Shown here piece after piece: positions 34,707 through 45,010 of a DNA stretch of 64,000 bases (positions are counted from its first letter, which is position 1; each line of letters starts with the position of its first letter). The notes below the pieces were generated by a model. The model was not told the origin of the DNA, searched no databases, and saw nothing but the letters and a program-made list of their open reading frames with translations. Source of the stretch: Brachypterus glaber (Eukaryota; Arthropoda; Insecta; Coleoptera; Kateretidae); assembly GCA_958510825.1 (NCBI GenBank), contig OY294045.1:9475916-9539915 (forward strand), given 5' to 3'. The position numbers and the translations under genes are program-made.

Positions 34707-35173
34707 CCCAAATGAACATTAAATGTTCATAAGTAAGTATAAATATAAATGTTCATAAATAAATATAAATTTTATAGGTTGGACTCTAAAAAAATCAATT
34801 TTTTAAATTTTCACTGGGCACCCTACTGAATATGGATATGAAAACCCTCTTTAGTCGTAAGAGTAGCTGCTTTACAAGTGAATAAAAAGATAGATAAAGG
34901 TTCAACCATCTCGTGACCAATAAATCATCTAAATTCTTTATTTTGTGTCTCTCTTGTACAATAATTTAGGTTAGAATTTCTGTCTCATTCTAAATCAATT
35001 ATAAATCTTTACATTGCTTAAAGATTATACAAATTAATATTATTAATTAATGCCTTCTTTGCTTCTATTTATTCTGTCACAGACTTATAATTGCCGTACG
35101 AATGGAGCATTTTCTCGCACAGCGTGTAATTTATGCATAATCCCTATTTTTTAAGTACAGAACAAGCCTTACA
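34707..35173. other. Intergenic stretch, no gene seen
   Basis: A tandem AAATGTTCATAAATAAATAT-like repeat near 34735, then unassigned AT-rich sequence. Confidence 0.45.
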
Positions 35174-35724
35174 ACCAAAGAACTTTTACCTCAAGAAGGA
35201 ACATGATTAAATCTACCGTTTGCTTTGTTTGAAGCGTGAACCAACTACGGAGAGGGGCTGGTGGGGAGTGACTATTGTTTACACTTAGTAAGCGTAAAGA
35301 GAGAGAAAGAATGGGTAAACTCACAGTCTAATGTAAAATGACTGACAGGGGTACAGTGTTGCCGATTGGAAAAATATACTCTGGATATTTTATTGTAAAT
35401 TTTAAGAAACATTAGTTCTGTATGAGTTTTATATGAACTAGTAGTTTAATTTTAATAGATTTATATATACTATATCATTAAACATAATTATAGTATACAC
35501 AATAAAGTTTTTTACATTTTTAATTTAAGTATAATGATTTGAATTTATGATAAGATGGAAACTACGCAACATCGCTACTAGGTAGCCTGAAAGTCGACTA
35601 GCGACATCTACATTTTACACCACAAAGCTGTATCGCGTTTCTGTTAGTAAATAAACAAACAAAAAGATGACACCTTCATAAAAATTGGTCTGAAAATACT
35701 TCTTGAGGTAAAAGTTCTTTGCTT
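35174..35724. repeat. Inverted-repeat-bounded segment, 0.55 kb
   Basis: CAAAGAACTTTTACCTCAAG at left matches the inverse CTTGAGGTAAAAGTTCTTTG at right. The interior shows no coding sequence. It may be a short-TIR non-autonomous element. No target duplication was recognised. Confidence 0.55.
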
Positions 35725-36339
35725 ACAACTGAATGTGTATCATATAACTGTAATACACACACAAATGTAGAAATATAACAAGTAAAGACATGTAAAACCA
35801 TTACGTTTAAAGATATTAATATAAATTACAAGAAATTATGAAAGCGACAGATGTAAATAGATAAATATTACTTAGCAGAATTCCGATTTCTTAACAGTAA
35901 CTTACAGGATTGACACTGCATATCTATAGCTAGATATATTTACTTGGTATTTAAAATTATGGGGTTTCAAACTTCAGTCCTTTTAAAGGAGCATGCACTG
36001 ATGCTGAAAAGTGGTTTCAGTCGAATTGGATGAAAATTAGGTATAATGGAGTTCTGCCCTGCTAAGACAAGTCCTATGTATTGCAAAAATTCACTTTTTG
36101 AGATAAGCACACCATTGTATTGCTTCACACTAGTGCCTACTAAAAAGAAATGTCCTATCTAAAACCCAAAATCCTAAAAATTAGCCTAAGATGTTTAATG
36201 TGGACAATTTTCAATGTTTTCTGATAACATTATCCTAACTAGTCTTTACTAGACAAATAAGTCAGGACTAGGACTCATTTTACAGATCTTAGTAAGTCAA
36301 TTTTTTTTTTGAGCCATAATACCCAGATACGAGTTTTAA

Positions 36340-37150
36340 AATATTATTAAAAGGTAAGAAAATTAGTCTTTTTTCTCCTATTTTCTTTATTATATAGTGG
36401 GAACATGTTTCGAAGTGCTAAAACCACTTTCTCTTCAGCCCTCAAGACTAAAAGAATAAATGTATTATATTGTAGTTTTTACATACAAAATATATATTGT
36501 AAATTTATTTTATATTTAAAAACTACAATACATTTATTCTTTTTTCTATTTTGCGACTCTTATAAGCTCATAATCACGCATTTTGTGTGTTCTTATAGGC
36601 CCATAAGAGGTCTCTACTTTTTTTTTTCTGTTGGGTTGGCAACATACAAAAGCCTATCTCTTGACGTTTTGGGTGCAAATGTCAATGTCGATTTAAAGTT
36701 TAATTCTTTACAAAATTTTGTGTTTGGGTTATTTTTTACCGTTTTAAAATTGTGGACTGGTTAATTGCAGTGAAAAAAGAAGAGATGACTGTAAAATATA
36801 TCAAAATATCATTTGTTCTTAGAATTTTAAACATAGTGTAAACTGTAATGTCAACCCAAAACAAAAATCCCTAAATCAGTCATCAATTTAAATGTAATTT
36901 TTTAAATTTTAGAGCAAAATAGAAAAAATTGTATAAAGCACTCGTTTTAAAACACGTTTTTAGAGCACTAGTACTTTAGAAACTTGTACTCGTGAGCTAA
37001 AAATGTATGTTATGAAACTAGTACTTTAATATACTATTAGTCTTGAGGGCTGAAGATGAAGTAGTTTTAACACTTCTAAACATGTTCCCGTTAAAATAAA
37101 AAAAAAAAAACAGGAGAAAAAAGACTAATTTTCTTACCTTTTAATAATAT
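36340..37150. mobile_element. Foldback element, about 0.8 kb
   Basis: The left arm (about 36345-36452, with AAAAGGTAAGAAAATTAGTC, GGGAACATGTTTCGAAGTG and TTCAGCCCTCAAGAC) is the inverse of the right arm (about 37043-37147, with GTCTTGAGGGCTGAAGATG and AAACATGTTCCCG). A second hairpin inside (36460-36545, AATAAATGTATTATATTGTAG) and a GTACTTTAATATACTAT end near 37010-37040 link it to the 63.2-kb foldback. The 119-aa frame at 36405-36764 lies wholly within this repeat and is not a gene. Confidence 0.75.
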
Positions 37151-37329
37151 TTATTTTTTTGTTTTTTTGCAAAACAAAAAATTCATTTTTTTTTTTAATT
37201 TTTTGTTAGTCAAAAAAGATCTTACATAATATGTAAGATCTTATATTATTTAAAAAAAAAATTGATTTTTTTTTTCGAAAAGGAAATAAAAAAAATTGTT
37301 ATTAAAGTTTATTTTTTGGGAAAATACAA

Positions 37330-37395
37330 TATACCATTTACTATGAATAGTTTATAATGGAATGCGTAGCATTACATATCTTCACGACTTGTTTT
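37330..37395 (+). repeat. Dispersed repeat E, fragment 3
   Basis: GGAATGCGTAGCATTACATA and TCTTCACGACTTGTTTTG match 28715-28760 and 30505-30540. This fragment ends about 77 bp before the laminin exon, so it lies in the intron close to the splice acceptor. Confidence 0.7.
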
Positions 37396-37471
37396 GTTTA
37401 ACTTCTTTTTTTGGTATTCGGTACCAGTTCCAAAAAAAAGCTGTAACTAACAAAGTTTTTTTTCTTTTCAG

Positions 37472-37736
37472 AGATGTATACCCACATTTGAAAATGCAGC
37501 TTTTGACGTGCTTATGGAAGCAACGAACACTTGTGGTCAAGATGGCGAAACTGAATATTGTATCCAGACTGGAACATCAAATGTGAAAAAATCCTGTGAC
37601 GTTTGTTTGCCCAGGTATCACGACAGTAGATTTTTGACAGATTTTCATAATCAAGATCAGCCTACGTGGTGGCAGTCCGAGACAATGTTCGAAGGAATAC
37701 AGTATCCAAATCAAGTCAACTTGACCTTAAAATTTC
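37472..37736 (+). CDS. LanB2: Laminin gamma chain, N-terminal-domain exon 1 of 3 seen
   Basis: The exon encodes 88 residues plus one base. It opens RCIPTFENAAFDVLMEATNT, continues with CGQDGETEYCIQTG and SCDVC, and ends with a TWWQSETMFEGIQYPNQVNL stretch. This is the start of the laminin N-terminal (LN, domain VI) module of a gamma chain, an extracellular basement-membrane subunit that polymerises through this domain. Conserved cysteines and the TWWQS...YPN..NLTL path are present. The acceptor is TTTTCTTTTCAG before 37472 and the donor is GTAAG at 37737. The exon leaves one base (C) that joins GT of the next exon to give Arg, so the phases agree. The exon with the signal peptide was not found upstream. 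Confidence 0.95.
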
Positions 37737-37838
37737 GTAAGTATCTGAATCTATAATAACACTGCTCTACAAATATATACTTTTTTAATTGCCAGGGTTC
37801 TTTTAGTTGATTCTGGCTGATTTCGGAACTTTTTTTTT

Positions 37839-38406
37839 CTACGACTGCTTTATAATGTAAGCAAATACACGCACTTTTCAAACACAGAATGAATCCATTC
37901 TAGCTCTAGATACGGTATGAATATTCCGTATGAAGTGAGAAATATTGAATAATTTAATTCAATTTAAAGTTTTACGTTAAAATTACATGAAGTTTATTAG
38001 TTTTTCTTAATATTTGACCAGTTTTTTATCAATTTCGTTTAAAAAATTAAAGCTGCTCCATCTATTGTTAAATATTTAAACCTGATATCTGTCACAACAA
38101 TCTAACATAACCTTCAATTTTTGCATTATAATTTGTAAATATGTGCTAAAATTAAATAAAAATCTTTTTTAAGTACTGATTTGATAAAATTTTATTAAAT
38201 AACATTAATTGCTTTATTTAAAAATATGTGTTTTGTTGCATTTACAATGTCGAGTCACAAAAAACATTGTTTTTAACCTTGTCCGCAGTTTAAAGCCATA
38301 CAGTGTTTCATATTTGCAATCGAAGAAAAAGTATAGTCTATAACACGTATGGAATAGTCATTCCGCGCCCGCGGAATATTGTCTATTCCATACTAGTTAC
38401 TATTCC
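37839..38406 (+). repeat. Composite repeat family A, copy 2 (shortened)
   Basis: Begins TCTACGACTGCTTTATAATG about 100 bp inside the laminin intron. The AAGCACATGTAGTGCCATCT segment near the left end and the inner part of the right-end module are missing. As a result the module (38330-38406) has collapsed to a simple hairpin, ATTCCGCGCCCGCGGAAT. Confidence 0.78.
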
Positions 38407-39235
38407 GTTTATCTTGGTTAGCCAACATTTTTTTTGAGATATAACGCACAATATTTTATTTTGCCCATAGTTATAGTAAACAAAACAGAGAGACAGGCAT
38501 ATGAAAATTTTAGCAGAGAAGTCCAAAGCCCTTAGGCCAAATGTAATAATTTTATTTCTGTATTTCAAATAAAAATTAAAACGAGAAAAATAATCTAAGA
38601 CAAATAAATATTTTATTTTAAGAGCTGTATGTTTAATATTATCTGCTTAAAAACTGAAATCTTATATCTTGACTGTTTTATAAATCTTTCCACACTTATT
38701 TGCAATGCTATTTCGGTACGAGAACAACTTGGATTTTTAATTTAAATTTAATGATTTTCTTAATTTAAATTAAGTGGAACCTTATTGTCGGACAATTTGT
38801 CTGTACACGAATATAATATTGTCGTTTTTATCATTTAAAATCTATATGAAGACCTCAAGAGAAAAACAACTCATTTTAGTGGTTGCCTCATAAAGAAGCT
38901 ATAGCCCTCTAAATTTTATTCTTATTTAGGATTTTTTCCATTATCTCTAAGATTCTTATTAAAACGAGGTTTTTTTGCTTCAATGGCGATTTCTCCCGTT
39001 ATATTAGAAAGGGACAAAAGTTCTACCCAAAAAGGATAGAAGACATACATACACTCCCACTTCCACCCAACCAAACAAATTCTGTATTTGTTATTTGTTG
39101 AACAAATACAATATTTACTTGGCCGGGCGAAAAGTGTAACTATATTATTTTTATTAAAGAAATTACTGGCGCCATCTAAATTTTAGTAGAATTATCTTAT
39201 TCTACAGATTCACATTAGCTATGTTCGTTCGTGCG
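38407..39235. other. Intronic AT-rich stretch, no gene seen
   Basis: A degenerate copy of the 39241 hairpin lies at about 39060-39140 (CCAACCAAACAAATTCTGTA ... TACTTGGCCGGGCG). Confidence 0.45.
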
Positions 39236-39240
39236 CTCAG

Positions 39241-39330
39241 TGCTACACTTTCCGGCCAACCAAATAAATACTGTATTTGTTGTATGAAAAACAAATACAG
39301 TATTTATTTGGTTGGCTTGAAAGTGTAGCA
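39241..39330. repeat. Compact 90-nt hairpin
   Basis: TGCTACACTTTC / GAAAGTGTAGCA at the base, then CCAACCAAATAAATACTGTA paired with TACAGTATTTATTTGGTTGG, and a loop of about 9 nt with a small CGG/CTT internal bulge. A decayed relative lies about 180 bp upstream, which favours a small MITE over a microRNA precursor. Confidence 0.8.
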
Positions 39331-39435
39331 CAAATGAGATAGAGATAGGGTAGACCTCTTTTGTTTCATAATTCTAGTTGTAGAGAGCTCCATTACTTAG
39401 TGGGTTATATATTTGTTGCAACATCTATCACCTAT

Positions 39436-39559
39436 ACTGCCCTACTACGCTAAAAAACAGTAACTCCATAGTGACGTTTTCACGTCAACTCTGATGTAAT
39501 ATTTTTAAAACGCTGCTATGCGACAAATTGACTTACTGCTTTTTAGCGTAGAGGGCAGT
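39436..39559. mobile_element. Short MITE, 124 bp
   Basis: The left end ACTGCCCTACTACGCTAAAA and the right end CTTTTTAGCGTAGAGGGCAGT pair with a 2-base gap. Non-coding. The target duplication is unclear. Confidence 0.7.
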
Positions 39560-39999
39560 TTAAGATTATAATGGAGCTATAGCTGTATGGAGCTCGTTGG
39601 TCCAAAATGGCTCCCAAGAAAGCCACAGCTCTCTAAGTTTTATTGTTATTTAAGAAACTCTTTGATATACAGTCTGTATCATACAGAGAGGAAATTTTGC
39701 ATCTAAGCTAATATTTATACATATAGGCGCCTAGAATATAATAAAAAAACTTCTAGAATTTTCGGTTTTCAGCTATGAGAATAAGGATATTGTCCGGTTA
39801 TACTTTAGTTATACGACTAATCATGATCACAGTTATGACCAAAGGAAATCAAAAAAAGATTTGTGCTTTGCTTACAGTATTAGTCTTGATTAATCATGTA
39901 ATAACCGGAGCCTTAAGGTTTTTTGCTTTAGTTACCAAGTAAAATATTTTTTTTACAGCGGTCTTTATTGAGCCTTATAATTTTATTTATGAATCACTT

Positions 40000-40292
40000 T
40001 AATCATTCATTCATTCATTTATATTTGGTTAACCTCGTACTATTCTACTTAATTAAGCATCCCTTAAGTACAGGATTTGTGTGGGCTAGTAGTAGGGGGA
40101 ACCACCGGCTTATACTGACTTTCAAACCAGTTTCTAGGGAGTGTCAGCTTCACTTATCGCCTTCGCCAAATTTCAATTATTAATTAACTGAAAAAGGCAA
40201 ATCGGGGCCAGTGAGAATCGAACTCATGCTAGATTGGCTAGTAGGCTTGTCATGTAGACGCGGCGGTAGGCTACTAACTCAATCCCTCTCAT
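40000..40292 (-). mobile_element. tRNA-derived SINE
   Basis: On the - strand the head (about 40290-40205) reads GGGATTGAGTTAGTAGCCTA, then a GAGTTCGATTCTCAC segment whose GTTCGATTC core is a perfect RNA polymerase III B box. Spacing from the A-box-like TGAGTTAGTAG fits a tRNA. A unique body follows (with AAGCCGGTGGTTCCCCCTAC) and a 3' tail of repeated ATGA/TGAA ends near 40000. No intact tRNA cloverleaf is preserved, so it is not a functional tRNA gene. Confidence 0.75.
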
Positions 40293-40433
40293 ACATCAAA
40301 CCTACCCGTATTAATGGGCTTGAGACGAGCTTGAGTATTAATGGGCTTGAGACGGCTTGAGATAAGGATTTTTTTTTATAAATTACCTGCTTAAAATGAA
40401 CCTAGAAAGAAATATCCCTATATGAAATACTAT

Positions 40434-41683
40434 GGGGTAAAATCACATAGGTAGAGAAGCTCTAGTGGGTACTAGATAAAGACAAAATTTAGTCCGCCAT
40501 TTTTACCTTTTAAACGTCAAAATTTGTAAACAAAAACGAAACCTCAAAAAGGGTTAACACATTTTTACAAGTCTTTACAAAACAAGTCATTTTTAAGTTA
40601 AAAATGTTAACACTATAAACAAAATAAAACTATAAAGTCACGCAAATACCACAAACAACGCCACAAACAAAATATCACCAATTATTCGATTTCATAACAA
40701 AATGACAGAGTGCAGCGTTGTCGGACCTCCTACCCATGTAAATTTACGTTTGCTTGCATTTAAACGGTTTGAATGTAAAATGCTGACTTTGAGTGTTCTT
40801 ATTAAAATTTGCAGAAAAATATTGGAAATTTATTGGTTTTTATAATTAAAAATTATACGGTTGAAATGGTGTTGGCAACGCAGAAACGCCATTTTTACCG
40901 TTTAGATGTCAATTTTCTATCTATTGCATAGACAAGGAAAGACCTCCAAAGCCGTTGCGAAATACTGTGATAAATGTGCCTAGCGCATCTGAGATAAACT
41001 TGTACATGCGCACAACTATTGTTGTTTTTGACGAGTATTTTTTACCTTAGTTTTGTGTGTCAAATAAAAATTGTAAAAATTCAACAAAAAACAATAAATA
41101 TCTACGAAGAAACGTCAAAATAGTTTTTTAAATTATTTTATAAGAATTTTTCGAGGTGTGTTTGAGTTTCGGGATTTTGTACACCTACTTTGAGTACACC
41201 AGGGATTGACCCTTTGCTCTTCATAAAGCAAAAATACAGGTTAGGTTTAAAGTTATAAACAAATGCAGCAAAAAAACAATTAAAACACAGTAGAAGTCGA
41301 AAAATGAACAGAAACGAACGACGATCTGACAGTATAAACAAACTAATAATAATTCGTCATCCCAGTATTGGTTTACCATATCTCTATTTTTGGACATTTT
41401 AAGATTTTTACTGGGGGATTTTTGGAGATGACAAATGAATACTGGGGTGATGAATTGTTTTACGACCGACAGCATTTCACAGCTGATAGAGATGCGTACT
41501 GCGCAAGGTCAGATATATTGCGTTACGTCATTTCGCTGCCCCGTTCTGTCACAAAATAACCTTGCGCAGGTTGAACTAATGGTTCTCTTTCCTTCTCTAT
41601 GATCTATTGTTATTACGCAGCGCAGAACCCTCCGCAAACGTTTATTTCCTCTATATATTCTCTACCTATGTGGGTAAAATACC
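40434..41683. repeat. Inverted-repeat-bounded segment, 1.25 kb
   Basis: GGGTAAAATCACATAGGTAG near 40435 is the inverse of CTACCTATGTGGGTAAAATA near 41662. A smaller inverted pair, TTCGTCATCCCAGTATT and AATACTGGGGTGATGAA, sits at 41357 and 41438. The interior has no conserved frame. It may be a non-autonomous element. Confidence 0.5.
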
Positions 41684-42359
41684 CAGGTATTCCAGTATAA
41701 ACTAACGCTGGCTTAAAATGGAATAATTAGCGGAGGAATGAAAAAAATACGTGATTTTTCCTTGTGGTCTTCATACTTTTTTAAATACATAGTTAATTTA
41801 TTTGGGATGTACCTTTTAATATTGCGTTCACGTAATAACTGGTTATGAAATGAAAATCAGATAATAAATATTTATTTGTGAGAGAATCGTACTCGAATCG
41901 GCACGTCGGAACAAAAAGAGGACCCCTTTATATATCTGTACATGCCCTTTTAAAATAAACAATACCCACACGACGAACTTATTTTTATTCCCGGTCAAGC
42001 GGTGGCATCCCTTATACGGACACGTTTCTGAACAAACAGACATGGGAGAAATGAAATGAAAACTTGTACCTTTGAGCAGTGGTGTCGCTGAAGTTTCCGA
42101 ATTACTTTTAAAACAGTCACTTTTTGTAAAACAGTGTATAGGGATTTTGGAAACCTTGATGGTACATTTAAAGACCATAAAGTAAGGTCCATAAACTTTA
42201 AAAACTATGCAATTATAAAAACATTGGAGGTTTAGATAATGTTTTTTCCAAATATATAAGATAGACTCTACATCATTATTACTTTCATTTCCCAATACCG
42301 GGTGTCCCAACTCTATTTACCCAGCGATTTTCTCGTAAACTAAAAGAGATAATGAAGTT
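41684..42359. other. Intronic stretch, no recognised gene
   Basis: A 155-aa minus frame (41843-42310) and shorter plus frames overlap, but none shows a family signature. A poorly preserved processed insertion is possible. Confidence 0.35.
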
Positions 42360-42937
42360 CTGAGAAAGCCATCTTAAATAAGACAACTTAAACTATCTTT
42401 TAGGATATATTTGATATTTTCAGCTCTTGAAATGTGGGCAGGGTGGCTTAGAGGGATATTTTTTTAAATAGAAAGGGTGGTCGTGTAATATATCATTTTA
42501 AAGCTTATAAAATTCTCGATTTAACTTTATATTTTTTAATTTTTTTTTGGGTTTAAAATACGGTTGAAAATGAGTATTTTTGTTAAAATTTCTCTAAAAA
42601 ATCAAACAATTTTTTTAAAATTACTTATTTCATGATGAAAAAACATAAATTATACTTTTAAACTAATTTTAATTGGCATAAATAAAAATTTACAAAAAAA
42701 ACTTAAAAAACGCATTTTTTAGCACAAAAAAATAAAAAATCAAAACCTTAAAAAAAGTGTTGAAAAAATTAAGAAGTCTAATAGAGAATTTTATTTGATT
42801 TAAAAGATGTATCACACAACCCCCATTTAAAAAAAATCCCCCATGCCCCCCTGCCCACATTTTAAGAGCTGAAAGTATCAAATATATGCTAAAAGTAAAT
42901 TTATAATATAGTTTCATCGGCTATGCCGTTTACTATG

Positions 42938-43010
<73 letters not shown>
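42938..43010. repeat. (TAA)n microsatellite, left flank of the R4-like element
   Basis: About 24 perfect TAA units, read as poly-Asn in one frame. The R4-like coding sequence begins directly after it. Confidence 0.97.
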
Positions 43011-43013
<3 letters not shown>

Positions 43014-44358
43014 GGAGTACTACGACAAGCACCGCCTATAGAACTGGACAACAACAAAACTGTTACTTCAATGACAGTCGATCCCTACAAGTATCTAGGT
43101 GTTCTTCAAACTAATAAAGTTGAACACTCAAAAATCAAAAGAGTACTTAACAGGGAATTTGAGAACAGACTTGTTAATGTCCTAAAAACAAAACTAAATT
43201 CTGCAAACTTGATTAAGGCGATCAACAGCTATGCCATACCTATACTACAGTACTCATTTGGACTTATCAAATGGACACAAACTGATCTGGAAGCAATCAA
43301 TAGAAAAGTTAGGACTGAACTCACTAAATATAGAAAACACCATCCAAGGGCAGCCATTGAAAGGATAACTTTGCCCAGGGAAAGAGGGGGAAGAGGGGTG
43401 ACAGATGTAATCGAGGCGTGTAACATTCAGATTGAAGGTTTACGTCAATACTTTCACAACAGAAATACAACCCTGCATAGATTAATTGTTAAAGCAGACA
43501 AAGGATACACCCCTCTAAACCTTAATACTAGAGATTACAACCCACTCAGACCGCTTCCAACTGAGCAAAAAATCCAGCAATGGCTAACAAAAGAACTCCA
43601 TGGCAGATTTCCTCATGATCTAAGTAATGATTATATTGACCCTAAAGCCTCTGTTAGTTGGCTAAAAGAAGGAAAACTTAACCCTGAAACTGAAGGATTC
43701 ATGATAAGCATCCAAGATCAAGTTGTCGGAACTAGGGCCTACAGAAAACATATAATTCAGGAAAACATACCTAGCGACAAATGTAGAAAATGTAATAGCC
43801 AGCTGGAAACAATCGAACACATCTGGCTGCCAAAACCTTGCAGGAAATAAATACCTAGACAGACACAACAAGGTTGCCACGATATTATATTTGGAAATCC
43901 TAAAACAAGCTAATATACCCCCAGAGAATAACAACCCCTATTACAAATATCAACCACCACCAGTGACAGAAAATGAAAATGTTAAAATCTACTGGGATAA
44001 GGGTATAATAACTGACAACACTATACGACATAACAAACCCGACATAACACTTATAGACAAAAAGAACAAAATTTTTCTTTTGATAGATGTATCTATCCCC
44101 AACAACAACAACAACGTAGAAAGCAAACACGTAGAGAAAATAAATAAATATAGAGAACTTAAGAGGGAGATAAAGGAAATGTGGGGAATGAAAACAGTAA
44201 AAGTTGTACCTGTTATTCTCTCTTCGACGGGGCTTGTGCCAAAAAACATTAAAGACTGCCTGATTGAAATAGGGGTGCCCTGGAATACTTACCTTAGAAT
44301 GCAAATGGCTGTTGTCCTCCAGGCCACACACATTGTCCGTTCGTTCCTGGAAATGTGA
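43011..44358 (+). pseudogene. R4/Dong-like non-LTR retrotransposon, 5'-truncated
   Basis: The frame enters at the end of the reverse transcriptase (VDPYKYLGVLQTNKVEHSK) and runs through the connecting region. It reaches a zinc-binding motif CRKCNSQLETIEH, where a frameshift near 43820 breaks the frame; the last Cys and the continuation (NLAGNKYLDRHNKVATILYL) are in another frame. The second part, 43891-44358, carries a restriction-like endonuclease signature: KPDITLIDKKNKIFLLIDVS, with the PD and D residues in place, followed by KYRELKREIKEMW and a conserved tail ending HIVRSFLEM. A C-terminal CCHC plus PD-D/E nuclease and flanking TAA arrays fit the R4/Dong lineage. Polymerase motifs are missing, so the copy is dead. 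Confidence 0.88.
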
Positions 44359-44428
44359 CTACCTGACATTAGTCTTGTTCACTTATGAATCGACTACTGT
44401 TGTAAACCAGGAAAAATGCTGTGAAAAA

Positions 44429-44429
44429 A

Positions 44430-44461
<32 letters not shown>
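44429..44461. repeat. (AAT)n microsatellite, right flank of the R4-like element
   Basis: About ten AAT units, immediately after the 3' untranslated region of the retrotransposon. Confidence 0.95.
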
Positions 44462-44463
<2 letters not shown>

Positions 44464-44759
44464 GATAGTTTAAGTTGTCTAATTTAGGATAATTTTAGCA
44501 GAACTTGATTATTTAATAAAGTAAAGATCCATTAACACGGTCTAAACCCGAAAGTGAAAGTTCTTTATACTTTTTTTTTAATTTTTTTACTAAAAAATGC
44601 GATTTTTTAAGATTTTTTTTTGTAAAATTTTATTTATATCATTAAAAATAGTTTAAAAGTATAATAGATGTATTTGCATGATGAAATAAACCATTTTTCG
44701 AAAATTGTTTAATTTTTTTAAATAAATTTTGACGATAATCCCTGTTTTTGGTGCTTTAA

Positions 44760-45010
44760 AATAACTCCCAAAAATTGATCCGAAAAAATAAAAAAATATT
44801 TGGTAAATAGAGAATTTTATAAGCTTTAAAATGATGTACACACTATTAAAAAAAATCCCCCTTGCCCCCCTGTTTCCACACCTAAGCATACCAAATTTAT
44901 ATCAAAAAATTATTTGGGTTATCTTATTTACCTGTTCTAAATTTCAAGTTGATGTGTTAAGCCGTTCAAAAGTTAAAGGGGGGCGCACTTTTGACACGCT
45001 GTGTATGTAT
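44760..45010. repeat. Repeat shared with 14655-14940
   Basis: Landmarks are CAAAAATTGATCCGAAAAAA, TTTATAAGCTTTAAAATGAT, AAATTTCAAGTTGATGTGTT and TTTTGACACGCTGTGTATGT. Confidence 0.65.

Larger units (their letters stand above)
42360..44490. mobile_element. Foldback element split by an R4-like retrotransposon
   Basis: The left arm (about 42380-42530, with AAGACAACTTAAACTATCTT and TTCAGCTCTTGAAATGTGGG) is the inverse of a right arm in two pieces: 42760-42895 (CCCACATTTTAAGAGCTGAA) and 44460-44485 (AAAGATAGTTTAAGTTGTCT). The gap in the right arm is where the TAA-flanked retrotransposon sits. Subterminal parts resemble 14655-14940. Confidence 0.7.

Noticed and set aside
36405..36764. 119-aa frame
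   Set aside because: It lies entirely inside the foldback element and is dominated by its arms.
40200..40292. Possible tRNA gene
   Set aside because: B box present, but no complete cloverleaf could be drawn and a SINE body and tail follow.
41843..42310. 155-aa minus-strand open frame and overlapping plus-strand frames
   Set aside because: No family signature was recognised. The length is possible by chance and it lies in repeat-rich intron.
42923..43114. Poly-asparagine protein
   Set aside because: Produced by translating the TAA microsatellite.
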